Origin: Nymphaea colorata
Taxonomy: Eukaryota > Streptophyta > Magnoliopsida > Nymphaeales > Nymphaeaceae
Reading direction: 5' to 3'
DNA length: 64,000 bases
NCBI RefSeq assembly: GCF_008831285.2
Contig: NC_045140.1
Coordinates: 23,020,131 to 23,084,130 of the forward strand
Part shown: one piece after another, positions 26,348 through 37,338 of the stretch
Layout of the letters: every line of letters begins with the position of its first letter
Numbering within the stretch: position 1 is the stretch's first letter
Translations under genes and position numbers: made by a program
Notes under the pieces: generated by a model
Databases searched by the model: none
Seen by the model: the letters and a program-made list of their open reading frames with translations, nothing else
Told to the model about the DNA's origin: nothing

Positions 26348-27462
26348 CTATGTCACATAGGTACGGGTACGGGTACAAGTATGGGTACAGGTACGGACCA
26401 TTTTCATTTTGGGTACGGGGGTACGGCCGTACACATGCAGATATATATATAAAAAAATTTCAAACAGAATAACATAACCAATAGAAACAACCAAACATAA
26501 AGAATGAGCTTATGCTGCCAATTGCCATACTTTGAAGATTATGCCTTCAAGAGCATACATGAAAAAGATAGCAGAAACAACAAGAATCAAGAAGTATCGT
26601 CTCTGCGCACAAGAAACCACTGAAGCGATAATCACCATTGGAGCAAGCGTACACAGCGAAGCACCTCATATACTCTAATGAACGAAAATTTTGCTAACAG
26701 ATTGAAAAAAACTGTTTCTCGTGCCAATAGTTTCTGATATATTCAATGTTAAAAGTTAAAACCTTTTCAACATCAAAATAAGAAATGATATATCACAGCA
26801 ATATGAGGAATCTATCAATAACAGAGACGATATATCACATCAAAATAAGAAATGATATGTCTGCAATTTATAAATCAATGAATCATTAAAACAAGAACAG
26901 GGGTCAAAGCAGAAAACCCATCACACGGAAAACAGAGAGAGAGAGAGAGATGTGAAACCCTCTCGGGTAGAGAAGGGGTAAGCAGAAAACCCATTGCAGA
27001 GGGTTTCAGGCGATGGGTTTTCTACCGGTCGTCGTTGGTGGCGAAGGCAGGGGTGGAGCCGATGAAAATGAAAACAAAAATGAAAAAAGCAACATAACAT
27101 TCACCTCCTGCCTTCGCCTGTTGCCGCTGCATTCGCCGCTGCCTTCGTCGCCGGACTCGTGAGAGACGAGAGGTAAGACAATCGAGAAAGGGTTTCGTAA
27201 CATTCGTTTTAAGTTTTTTTTAACATTAAAATGTTTTTAAAAGTTTAAATGAAATAAATATTAAAAAAAACAGACAAAATTGGTCTCGGTCAAATTTGAT
27301 CGTGTCCAATTTTGGACGGATACGGTCTCCGGTGCGTTGATCGTACTCGGTACGGTCAACGCCGCACCTGAGCCGTACTCAGGCCCATACTGGTACCGGT
27401 ACCCGTGTCGTACCGGTATCGGCCGGGTACGCCTCCTTTGGAGGCTTTCCTATGTTACTTAG
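26348..27462. mobile_element. Non-autonomous hAT-like DNA transposon, 1,115 bp
   Basis: The element lies inside the gypsy fossil between two copies of the 8-bp target duplication GGTATGAC (26340-26347 and 27463-27470). Its ends are imperfect 14-bp inverted repeats, CTATGTCACATAGG on the left and CCTATGTTACTTAG on the right (12 of 14 matching). Both ends carry clusters of GTACGG/CCGTAC motifs, a pattern of subterminal transposase-binding repeats. The interior has no recognisable transposase. It includes a (GA)n run near 26937 and a GC-rich patch around 27010-27150 that might be captured host sequence. The 8-bp duplication and terminal layout point to the hAT superfamily. Confidence 0.8.
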
Positions 27463-28059
27463 GGTATGACGTAATTCTAGGAATGGATTGGTTATACCAT
27501 CACTATGCGACGATAGATTGCAAAATGAAAGAGTTGAAGATTCAGTTGGAGAATGCTTAAAAGATTGAATTTGGGTAAAAATGCCCCAAGATCAAAGAAA
27601 GTTGGTTGTCTCAGCAGTTAAGTTAAGGAAATACATGGAAAATGGGTGCATTGCATATTAGGTTAGCATGGATGCAATCGACCAGAAATTGATACCCATC
27701 AGTGAGGTGCGTACGGTGAAGGACTTCAAAGACGTGTTCCCTGAAGATTTACCTGGATTGCCTCCTGTACGAAAAGTGGAGTTTGACATCAAATTGATAC
27801 TAGGAACTGCACCTATTTCTAAGGCTCCATATAGAATGATACCAGCAGAACTCGAAGAATTAAAGAAACAGATCCAAGATTTAGCCAACCAAGGATTCAT
27901 TCGTCCAAGTGTGTCACCTTGGGGAACACCGGTCCTGTTTGTGAAGAAGGATGGGTGGATGCGGTTATGTATTGACTATCGAATGTTGAACCAGGTTACA
28001 ATCAAGAACAAATATCCATTGCCTAGAATTGAAGATTTATTCGATCAATTAAAGGAAGT

Positions 28060-28533
28060 TGTCGAAATGGTAAAAGCAAATAGAATGATGAACACACAGA
28101 TATAACGTGGAAAACCCCTCAACTAGAGGAAAAAAACCACAGGGGAGGAGGACTGGTGCCCACTAGCCGCCAGACGCTCTCTCTCTTTAATTATCATTCA
28201 CACACACTGAAATTAGGGTTTACATAGGTTAAGTAGGGTCATAACCACACACTGGATCGGGTCTAGATCCAGACCCATATAAGAGACCCAAACACCACGT
28301 ATGTCAACACTCCCCCTCAAGTTGGGCATACATATCAAACATGCCCAACTTGGATACATTTCTCTCAAATGGAGTCACAGGTAAAGATTTAGTCAGAACA
28401 TCACTTGTTTAGTCTTCAAACTTCATATATGGTAGAATAAACTTTCTGACATCAATCTCGACATGCTTTGTTCGGTCATGTAACACATGGTTGTTTCTCG
28501 ATTTCTCATATCCTGAGGGCATACAAGGCGGAG
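28060..28533 (-). mobile_element. Ty1/copia 3'-end fossil inserted in the gypsy element
   Basis: Read on the minus strand this contains the end of a copia RNase H region, with a Leu-Thr-Lys-Ser stretch and a Met-Phe-Asp-Met-Tyr tail, followed by a purine-rich tract and an LTR. It starts with TG at 28060 on the plus strand. It is truncated, and its inner end abuts the truncated gypsy 3' LTR. That suggests a deletion removed part of both elements after insertion. Confidence 0.75.
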
Positions 28534-28759
28534 TAACGACCTCAATCTTTGTGATGGATGGGCATTGACAATTTGGACACTGCGTCGTTTTTGGGATTTG
28601 TGGTTAATTTAGTTGTTTGGATCCAAGTGTTTGATGGTTGAAATAAATCATACCGTCTTTTAATACAATATGTTACATTTTTGTTTTAGCCATGACTCAA
28701 TGTTGCTTCCGTTATTATTATAAAAAAATTTTTTGGGTGTCAAAAATTGAGTCGTGACA

Positions 28760-28944
28760 TGAACTATGTGTATTTTTAAACATCTTTACAAGAGCTAAAT
28801 TAACATTTTTTTCAAGACTATAACAATCTTTTTGTTTTTTAAAATCTCAAACTCAAAGGCACAATGTCCCTTTGCTGTTGCCCCTGCTTAAGCTAAAGAA
28901 TCATTAACTATAGTCATTCAGTTAAGATGCCCACAGTCCTGTTT
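28760..28944 (+). repeat. 185-bp direct duplication, right copy
   Basis: This is the right-hand partner of the block at 21866-22050, about 97% identical. It starts directly after the 3' LTR end of the gypsy fossil. Sequence diverges immediately beyond the copy on both sides. Confidence 0.85.
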
Positions 28945-29626
28945 ATTTCTCTTGTATTATGTATGTTCACATAGAAGAGTCCTCCAGCCTTCAAGCAGTT
29001 CCCAAGTTGGTGGTAGTCCATTGTAGTTATGAATCAATTTTGACTGCATGTTGTTATTCTAGAGCACAGCCTACTCGTGCTTTTAGAAAATTAGGCTGCT
29101 TTGCGCCAAGTGATTGTGTGTGTGTATATGTGTTTGGAGAAGTGCCCTTGCCCTTCTGTGAGGTGTTTGTATGATTCTTGACATGTGTATGAATTATGAA
29201 ATTTGTTATATTGCTTTAGCAGCTGCATGTTTTGTCTTCACGAATTTTTCAGGGTCATCAAATGCCAAAAGTCGGATGTTCCTGTTTGACTATTATTTTT
29301 GAAAAAAATATATTGCCTGTTTCCTTCATCTTCTCCCTTCGGGCAGCTTCAGCCCCTCACACTCTCGTTGCTTGCTGCTTCCCTCGCTTTTTACCTCCTT
29401 GTTTTTTTTTTATTTTCTTTTCTGAACCTCTCGGAACTGACATTAGTTGATACTGTTCAGTCAGTATGTTGTGTTCTTTCTCTGGTACACGGTGATACTG
29501 TTAATGGTATTCTTTTGAGGGCATGATTTTGTGCTTTTTGCTAGTAAGATGGATTCAAAGTTGTTCTAATTGTAGTTTTATGATCAATCACTGTTTTGCT
29601 TTTCAGTAAGAATTAAATCCGCAGAG
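28945..29626 (+). other. T-rich intron-like sequence before DNAJC17
   Basis: No coding region is recognisable. The T-rich composition and the TTTCAG at 29601-29606, about 20 bases before the DNAJC17 ATG, suggest the tail of an intron in the 5' untranslated region. No convincing promoter is seen here. Confidence 0.4.
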
Positions 29627-31387
29627 ATGTCTGAGGAAGATCACTATGCTGTCCTCGGTCTCCCTTCTGGCATTGAAGGAACAAAGATCTCAGAGTCCGA
29701 AATTCGCAAAGCATATAAGGCAAAAGCATTAAGATACCACCCAGACAAGAGACCTGATGACCCTACAGCAGCAGCAAGGTTCATGACAATACAGACCTCT
29801 TATGAAATCCTGGTCGATGTTTCTGCTCGTAAAGCATATGATGATCTCTTGAAACTCAAGCATGAGCAGCAGCAGAGGCAGAACCAGGTTTCTGCTAAAC
29901 GCAGGAAAATGATGGATAAACTTGAAGAGGAAGAGAGAGCTTTTGCTTCAAATGCTAAGAGCCAAGCTGAGATGGATATAGAGGAAATAGAGAGGGCTAA
30001 GAAGAAAATTGAAGAAGAGATTGCAAGAATCTTGTCCATGAAGGCAAAGCAAGCTTCTTCCACCTTTTCGAAGAAAGAGCATGTTGGCAACAATGCTCCA
30101 CAACCAGTGTCATTGGACAAAAGCAAGATTATCGAAGTCACATGGTGCCACTCCAAGGATGTGTCTGATGTACAACGATTGTATGAGTTATTTGGGAAAT
30201 TTGGTGTGGTCGAGGATGTCGTTATCAGATCAAAGAAGGCATTAGTTGTCATGGCCTCTAGAGACAGTGTGGTTAGTTTGTTATTATCATCTTGTTTTAT
30301 CTCTCATTTTCCTTTTTTTAGTATTTCACTATTTCCTATTAAAAGCTTTTGATGGTTGAGCTTCTTATGTTTTTGAGATATAAATAACCATAACTAGCTG
30401 TTTATTTTGCTGTTTCTTTTCAGGTTTCCGCAACAAAAAGCTTCTTTGTTGATGATTTAAATGCCTTACGTATCCGCCCTCTTTGCCCTGTAACCACTGT
30501 TTCATCAAGCCCTTTTGAAGAGAAGTTAGATGATGTTCCAGAATATTCAAATCTCGTTGGTTCTGCATTCCATGCCCATGAAGAATCCATTCTTCAGAAA
30601 CTTAAGCAGGTTTGGATCTTTCTCCTGTTTGTTTTTATCCTTTTGGAACCTTATCTTCACAGTTGACTTGGCACTAAATGCTTATTATGAAACTAATATA
30701 TGATCATCCATTATATATGTATTATCTTGATTAAACGTGTTGCATCTTGGATAAACAGTCAATATTTCCTTTAAGTGATTTGTCATGCTTACTGGTGAGC
30801 TGTCCTTTCATTTACTGATGCCTTTGATGCAGAAGATTTTGAATAATTGAATCTATTCTCACATTCAGGCCATAGCAGCACGATTAATAGGAAAGGAAGA
30901 TGTAGAACATGCTTGTTCCTTCAATAGTTGGTCATCTAAACTGCCTTGGTGTCGCTGCCAGGCATTTTTTTTAGACCAAGTACGTTGGTTCTAAATTTCT
31001 AATATGCAAAGCAAATATGCCTACCATTATACTTGCTAGATCAGGTGACTGACTTTGGCGCCACCTTCTCTTTTTTTCAAGGTTCTAACTTTCTAAAAGA
31101 ATGTGCATGTGCTCTGGCTGTGTGAATGTGTGAGGTGCGTGTGTAGTTTACCACAGAACTACAGTGGCTTAGTTGTATTGGTTTGAAGTTGGTATTTCTG
31201 TGTGCATTTACCAATAAACATGCCATGATGTAAACCTTTTTGTCATTCTATAGACCATAAATTTGAGTTTTATCACATTGTGAGGTTTGCATTTACTGTA
31301 AGTTCTTTCTTTCTGTTTGTTTCACAGGCTGCTGAAAGACAAAAAGCAGAAGCACAGTCTCGAGATGCATCGTCAAGGCAGAGCTGA
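29627..31387 (+). CDS. DNAJC17: DnaJ homolog subfamily C member 17-like (J domain plus RRM)
   Basis: Exons 29627-30271, 30424-30609 and 31328-31387 join in frame to 296 residues. A J domain spans about residues 5-75, starting DHYAVLGLP and carrying the HPD tripeptide at 38-40 (YHPDKRPDDP), so it should stimulate Hsp70 ATPase. Residues about 85-150 are a charged coiled coil (KRRKMMDKLEEEERAF). An RRM-like fold follows at about 165-240 (IIEVTWCHSKD, YELFGKFGVVEDVVI), split by intron 1. The C-terminus is helical and Ala/Gln/Glu-rich. This J-coiled coil-RRM order defines DNAJC17, a nuclear protein linked to splicing in animals and yeast. Splice sites are GTG/GTTAGT, TTCAG/GTTTCC, CAG/GTTTGG and CACAG/GCTGCT. 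Intron 2 contains a phase-compatible candidate cassette exon (30869-30979). The gene appears intact. Confidence 0.93.
30869..30979 (+). other. Candidate cassette exon in DNAJC17 intron 2
   Basis: This 111-base segment lies between an acceptor (CATTCAG/GCCATAG) and a strong donor (CAA/GTACGT). It has no stop in the frame set by the flanking phase-0 exons and would add 37 residues. Those residues, starting AIAARLIGKEDVEH, match no domain I recognise. The gene reads well without it, so it is either an alternative exon or a chance open stretch. Confidence 0.3.
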
Positions 31388-32190
31388 ATGATGAGTGCTT
31401 TTCAATATTCTGTGTAAGGGTGCAAGGTAGAAGGGACGTCATCATCTTTTCTTGGCCCAATGTCCACTTTTAAACCAAGTTAAGGATTTACTGCAGATTG
31501 GCAGGTCTCATGTACTGTGCCGAGCAGATTGATTTGAAAGTGGTTTCTTTGGATTGGACAGCTTGTATGTCATCTAATGTTGCTGTTACAAGTTCCTCCT
31601 GAAGGTAAGATGATTATAGTATTTTGTTCAAAGGTACGATTGTGATAGTTTCCTTCCATATTGCTGTGAAAGTTGTAAATTATAGACTGCTGAAGGGGAG
31701 GAAGCATCAAGGATACCAGTCTCTGTCTGTTAGTAAAATGATATTCATAATTGCTGGGGAACACATATATTATAGTCTTACCAACAAGTATAATCTTGTA
31801 ACTAAGTGTTGGTTGATCAAGCCACATATGGTGAGAAAGTAGGTGCATTTTAAGAACTTTGTGCAACTTATTATTTCTTTGATGATGCAATTTTGAACTA
31901 TTCCATACTGTTGGATAGAACAATAGTTGTTAAGAATTAAACTTTTGGCTTGTTTGCTGGAGTGAACATGGATTGCAGCTACTTATTGCTAGGTATAACA
32001 TTTATGTAAATGATAGAGAGGATGGTGAAACTTATATCAACGAGGACATGTCAAGGCAAACCAGTTTGGCAGTTATTTTCTTAACAATATTCAACTCTTA
32101 AATACAGGATTATCTAGTTCCCTAGAAGCAACTTTTTGAATGTAAAAGGTCAAGCCTTACACTCTTGACTCTTTTGCGACTTCACTCTCT
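31388..32190. other. DNAJC17 3' region and intergenic
   Basis: The sequence is T-rich and non-coding. The start is presumably the DNAJC17 3' UTR, and no other gene is recognised. Confidence 0.45.
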
Positions 32191-32720
32191 GGAGCACTTT
32201 TTTGGTGGCTTGATCAGATCCTAATGCTTTCTGATCGACAGTACATTGTTCTCCTCAATGCAGTGTTTCTAAGACCCATGTCAGGAGATAATTCTTGAAA
32301 AATATCCCAACATGTAGCTTTTAAGCACTCCCGAAATATTGTCCTAGAGTGTTTGAAGGCGGTTCTGAGGCATCCTCCTGACTTGGTTTTGAAGTCTTCG
32401 ACGAGAATGGAGGAGAATGCAGTCATTAAGGCAATGGGCTCAGTTATTTTTGGTCCATTATTCAAAAGGTACCCAATGGCACATCATGTGACCAGGCGGC
32501 AGTTGGAGATTCTGCTCGTATCTTCGCTCCCAGTACCAACATCATTTCGTGCAGCTTTAGTAAAGAAAATGTTAAATCTGCGCATTACACCTCAGACGTT
32601 GTTGCCTCTATTCTTTGTGGGTTGTAAGCCCTCTAGTCTTTGTGTAGATGAAAACCTTTGTGTGCAATATTGTTTTTGTGAAGTTTGGTGTGAATCATTA
32701 CTCATATTTGGACATTGAAT
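32191..32720 (+). pseudogene. Unrecognised coding-like fragment
   Basis: The plus strand reads as protein-like sequence over about 500 bases, including VLRHPPDLVLKSSTRMEENA and HHVTRRQLEILLVSSLPVP, with an interruption before 32353. No start, intron or domain can be assigned. It may be a host gene remnant or a piece of an old element. Confidence is low. Confidence 0.25.
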
Positions 32721-32850
32721 TTGTGAAAATTTTATGCGCTTTCTTCGTCATCTTGTAACATTTGCTTCCTTTATATACGAATTTTATCTCCAGAGCGTGC
32801 CTGAAGTAAGAGAAAATTCCTTGTGGTGAATATATCGAATAAAAAAAGGT

Positions 32851-32962
32851 TCCATCTATATAAGGTGTGAATGCATTGAGCTCATTTATTGTTTTTGGAC
32901 TGAAGCGCTCCATCTATATAAGGCGTGAATGCATTGATCTCATTTATTGTTTTTGGACTGCT
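32851..32962 (+). repeat. 58-bp tandem repeat, two copies
   Basis: The unit begins TCCATCTATATAAGG at 32851 and again at 32909, with only a few differences, which indicates a recent local duplication. Confidence 0.85.
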
Positions 32963-33330
32963 TCAGTTACAACTTTACAAGAAATGTTTCTAATGGCAAT
33001 GCGTCACGTTCACCTTTAGGAAGAAATTAAGGAAGGTATCTTCCTAATTCAAGCACTTCCTAGTGCTTACGCTTCCGTGTGTTACGGTATTTTTTGTTTT
33101 AGCGTCTTTAGTGTCGATAAATATTTTGCCCTTATTTATTTTTTCTGGAGTAAAATTTAGGCGAAATTTGTTCATGTGACAATGGGTCTAGGACATCTTT
33201 GGGTAGAGGGAAGATATCTTCCTCATTCAAGTGCTCCCCTTCTTCCTGTTGGTGATGCCTTCGTCTCCTTTTAAGTTATAAGGGCCTTTTACGATTGATG
33301 GAGCACGCGAAAGTTTCATCCTCTTTTAGA

Positions 33331-33612
33331 TCTTGTTTGGTTCTCAGTACCGGAATGCGATGACCGAGATTCTCGTGCTGTTCCCGGCGTTCCTTGGGCG
33401 GGTATATTGGTCCTGGGCTTCCAGGAACAGCAATTGCACAACACGGCGTGTGAAATTCGCGTGTAGATCAGACCGCTTCTTTTTACGAAGGCGGTTGTCC
33501 ATTCTTCTGCCGCGAAAAGCCACATTCTGTGTTCTTTGTATGGGGTGGTGATCCAAACCTCACCAGGCAACCCTAATGTTTGGCGAACTTCGGTGTTCCC
33601 CGCACAACCAAA
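33331..33612. mobile_element. GC-rich MITE-like element
   Basis: The left end reads CTTGTTTGGTTCTC and the right end reads GCACAACCAAACAAGCC, an imperfect inverted pair of about 12 bases. The interior is much more GC-rich than its flanks. No transposase is encoded, and the superfamily is uncertain. Confidence 0.45.
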
Positions 33613-34321
33613 CAAGCCTCCATAGATGGCCTGGTCACAAAGGCGTATGGTTAGGATTCCAACAACTAAATCAAAGTTAGGTCAGCCCACGGTTGGAAAA
33701 GGTGGAGCATCATTTGCACTTTGTGGATTGGCATATACAGGAACGCATCTGGGACAAAGCGAAAATGATCCGAGGACGCTGAAAGGGACAATTACAACAA
33801 CAGCAGCGAGAGCTTTAGGCATTGATTGCTTCCAGGACATCGTTGACAGGAGGTCCCATTACTTCTGACCAACTGGTTTCCAGTTTTATAATCGATGCCT
33901 GTTGCACGCACGAAACGATCGGTCTTGGAACTTAGAGTAATTTAATAAAAAAGAAAAAAGAAAAAAAGGTAAACTGAACAAAAGCATGCTAAAAGTAAAG
34001 AAAAATATGATATCTCATTGAAACGGAAAATAAGAAAATTTGTCTTTCACTGAGCATGCCCAAAGCGGAGAACTTGTCCTCACATTATTTGATGATATAT
34101 CCTATCCCGATAATTCTACACACTACAAAAAATGATCAAGCTGCTAGGAATAACATGACAAATGCATAGTTACACTCGCCAACAACCAAAGGTAGTCGAG
34201 GAAGTCGCAACTTCCGACCAAGGCAAGACAGGGCCTCAAGCAGGAAGAGCAAAGGTCTACTACCAACAGCTTCAATCATGTTTCTACAACCGTGCATACT
34301 TCAACTTTTCGCCCTTTGCGA

Positions 34322-37255
34322 TCACTCGTTTTCTGGTTTCTCGGGTTCTTCCTTTTCTGGATCCTCCTCTTCTTCCTCTTTCTTTTCTTCTTCTTCCTCA
34401 TCTTCTTCAGGAGGATCAGCTGGCATGGGTGTGGGCAATGGTGTTCTCATAGGACTAAACTGCGGGAAGATATCAGGTCTTCTACCCGGCTTTGGCCTCT
34501 CCCACTCCTGCGGCCAACCAAAAAAAAAAAAAAAACTGATAAGAAATAGGAACACTGTATACTTATTTTCTTTTTTTTTTTTCGTTCCATGACATCCCAC
34601 GAAAGGTCTTACGTATAAACAACCTAGCCAGGTTGGTCAGGCTTTCATATGCAGCACTCCAACGATTGGCAGAACTTAAATAAACAGCTTCATAGAAATG
34701 CCTCATTCATTTAAGGGAGGTTAGGCAAGAAACTGAATTGCTTAACACAAATGCATCTTCATTGGAATGAATTGGTAAAGTAAATCAGCTAAGAGCTGCT
34801 TATGAGAAACAAAAAATGTCTACGGCTTGTGGCTTGATTTGAAAGAGGATGCTGAGTAAAATCAATAACATATGGCAAGCTTAGAAAAACACCTTTTGTT
34901 TCATTTTTTTTTTACTTTATCATTTTAACAAGATATTTTTTATGTCTTTTTATTAGTTTCTCATTTATTTTTGCCTCTTTTACCAAATATTTTGATTTTT
35001 TTTTTTTTTTTTAAAACTCTGAGATTTTCCCCTAAAAAAAACTACTCTGCGAAAGAATACCCAAGAAAAATCTCGCCCACAAAACCCGAGAAGGATATTT
35101 GCAGCTACGATTAGAACAAACAATGTTTTCATGTAGAATTGAAGAATTGGCAGATTGTGCTATGAAGACTATTACACTGAAAATTTCTGCGAAAAGTCCC
35201 CTCAAGCTGACTATTGTTGAGTTCTTGACCTAGTAACGGCATCTAACCATTCAATATGACAGTACTCTCCATGATACTGTGATGCAATTAAATATGAAAC
35301 CAATCTCCATTTCTCGTCAAAGAAATAGACAAACAAAAACAGCTTCACATAACCTACTTGTTCAAGAAGTTTATACTTTGCTGCATATGCAACATCACAA
35401 CATATCCTGTTTTTGTAAATAAGTTGGGGGAGCACCCAACGGCAAACCATAGCTCTCCAGCAACAGAAATGGAATAAGAGAAGTAGACAAAACAGAATGT
35501 GCAAACTGCAAAGATACTGGTTACTAGTGATCAGCAAATCTGAAAGAGATTTTCTCACGACAAGCATGAAGATGTTCAATATATCTGTTTCCTTTGTCAA
35601 ATGGCTGATAATGATTTCTCATAAGCAGAGAGAAGAAACTTGATAGTGATGATAACCTTTCGATTCCTAGAGATATGAAAACTTGATTATCTATCGTGGC
35701 ATGCATGACACACCACAAGCCTAGGAATGTAACCATTAAGGGACTGCCAATTTACATGGATAATGTTTCTCAACAAGATTATCACTTCTGCACATACAGA
35801 TGAAATAACATGACATTGAATAGAAATTCACAATTGACAACGATGCTTCCCTCATGATATTTTCCATATAGAGAACTAATTAGGAAAGGAACCTCTAATG
35901 CTTGCCATCCTCTCATTTCACAAAGCAGACAATAACAATACATAGTGATGCACACATTATTTTTCAGATTTAGTCCACACATTCAACAGCTTCAATACAC
36001 AAGCAGAACTCCAGTTTTTCATTCTCTCTTTTTACTTTTGGTATCCTACAGAGTCACAGACACATATCATTCATTTTCTTTTTCCTCACATTGTCAACTA
36101 ACTCGACTCTTAAGGCTGTGCCTGAAGGGTTCCAAATGACAGGCTTACACAGAAACCCTTAAAAGTGCTAAACAGCTAGATTTACAGGATATGTTGCTTC
36201 CAAGAAACTCTAAGAGCTGTTTCTTATGTACAGGTCATTTAGGTTCATCATTACCCACTTAATACCTATTTTTCTATCGACATTGACTTCTGTGCATGTC
36301 ATTTTGCTCTCATAACGACAATACCGAATTGCCAACCTATAGAAATATGTTCGAACCAGAGTAACTACAGTGACATAATGCGACCATACTCGGACCAGCA
36401 ATACATATTAAAAAGAGTTAATATTCTAAAATGAGTTGCAAATAAAAAAATTATGTAACTTTCTGAAAGCTGTAAGTATAAGAAACTCTCTTCTCTCTAC
36501 TAACAAAATAAGACAAAAAATTCTAAAAAATGACATTATTTGAAAATGAAATGTGGCTTTTGCTTTAAACTGCCCAAACTCATGCTGAAACAATAGTCGG
36601 AAATCGCTCCTTAGAAGAAGAATGAGGATGGACGGAGTATTGAAGACGACACCTAACTTTTACAGCACGACAACCTCATTATATGCTGAATTAGTTGAGG
36701 AAAGAGTTCCTAAGACGTTGAATTGCCGGGAAACAACTAAGAAAAGGTTCCTAGTAGCTAAAAAATGAACAGAAACTAACAACTACGCATAAAACACAGG
36801 AAAAGGAAACCCAAAAAAAAGAATCCTGCTCGGTTCTCGCAAGAAATCCAACTCGCCATTGAAATAACATCAAAAAACATGAACTGAAACAACAAGGCAC
36901 ACAAATGGCTTCTTCAGTTAGAACTTAAATTAGTATATGGTATTAAAAGGAAGGAAACGAACAAATCCCTAAATTCCAGGGGACGGAAGCGCACTCACGA
37001 TGGGGAAATCGAGCGGAGACCGGCGCGTCATCTTCTCTTCCTCGGGAGCCATACAGATGGCGGGGCCACTGCGGTGTGCGAAGGAAACAGCGACTCGGTA
37101 ACGAAGCCCGCGGAAGAAAGGGGGGAGAAAGGCGGAGTTGAAAGGGGCGACTCCACCAGGATGAGCGCCAACAGAGACGGAAGAGAGAGGAGATGTAGAC
37201 GTTGAAGGAGCGGTGGAAGGGATTGCGGCCGCACAGGAGAGACACCAAGCAGCCA

Positions 37256-37256
<1 letters not shown>
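34322..37256 (-). CDS. Plastid-type protein with glutamate-rich tail, function unknown
   Basis: Two exons on the minus strand, 37256-36999 and 34507-34322, join in phase 0 (ATC/GTGAGT and GCCGCAG/GAGTGG) to give 147 residues. Residues 1 to about 65 are rich in Ala, Ser and Pro and poor in acidic residues, with RYRVAVSFAHRS near the end, like a chloroplast transit peptide. A conserved-looking core spans the junction (MTRRSPLDFPI, then EWERPKPGRRPDIF and FSPMRTPLP). The last 30 residues are almost all Glu, Asp, Lys and Pro. I do not recognise a named family, though the core resembles a conserved plant plastid protein of unknown function. The single intron is about 2.5 kb. The start is the ATG directly after a (GA)n leader. 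Plastid location is inference from composition. Confidence 0.75.
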
Positions 37257-37289
<33 letters not shown>

Positions 37290-37293
37290 TCTT
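37257..37293 (-). repeat. (CT)n(CA)n microsatellite in 5' leader
   Basis: On the plus strand a CT run passes into a CA run, so the leader on the minus strand reads GT repeats then GA repeats ending directly at the start codon. Length variation here could affect translation, which is inference. Confidence 0.85.
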
Positions 37294-37330
37294 TCTTCCG
37301 AAGAGAAGATGGTGAGAGATGCTCCGCTCG

Positions 37331-37338
37331 TTTATATA
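37331..37338 (-). promoter_or_regulatory. TATA box of the acidic-tail protein gene
   Basis: TATATAAA on the minus strand lies 75-82 bases upstream of the ATG at 37256, predicting a leader of about 45 bases made largely of the GT/GA microsatellite. Confidence 0.6.

Larger units (their letters stand above)
24541..28759 (+). mobile_element. Ty3/gypsy LTR retrotransposon fossil
   Basis: This is a broken, incomplete Ty3/gypsy element on the plus strand. Visible parts are the end of the 5' LTR (to 24765, ending GTCGTGACA), a primer-binding site at about 24770-24782 (TGGCATCAGAGC, initiator-tRNA-Met type), and a gag region from about 24947. A CCHC zinc knuckle (CLYCGTQGHFICEC) lies near 25940-25975 and an aspartic protease motif (DSGAS) near 26140. 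A reverse transcriptase portion spans about 27668-28059, and a truncated 3' LTR covers 28534-28759. RNase H and integrase are absent. Two other elements interrupt it: a hAT-like element in the protease region and a copia piece in the reverse transcriptase. The shared LTR ends differ at about 11% of sites by eye, suggesting an age of several million years. Confidence 0.9.
32721..34321. other. Intergenic with a tandem repeat and a GC-rich MITE-like block
   Basis: It holds a two-copy 58-bp tandem repeat (32851-32962) and a GC-rich block at about 33331-33612. The block has facing TTGTTTGGTT-type ends and resembles a MITE. No gene is recognised. Confidence 0.45.
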
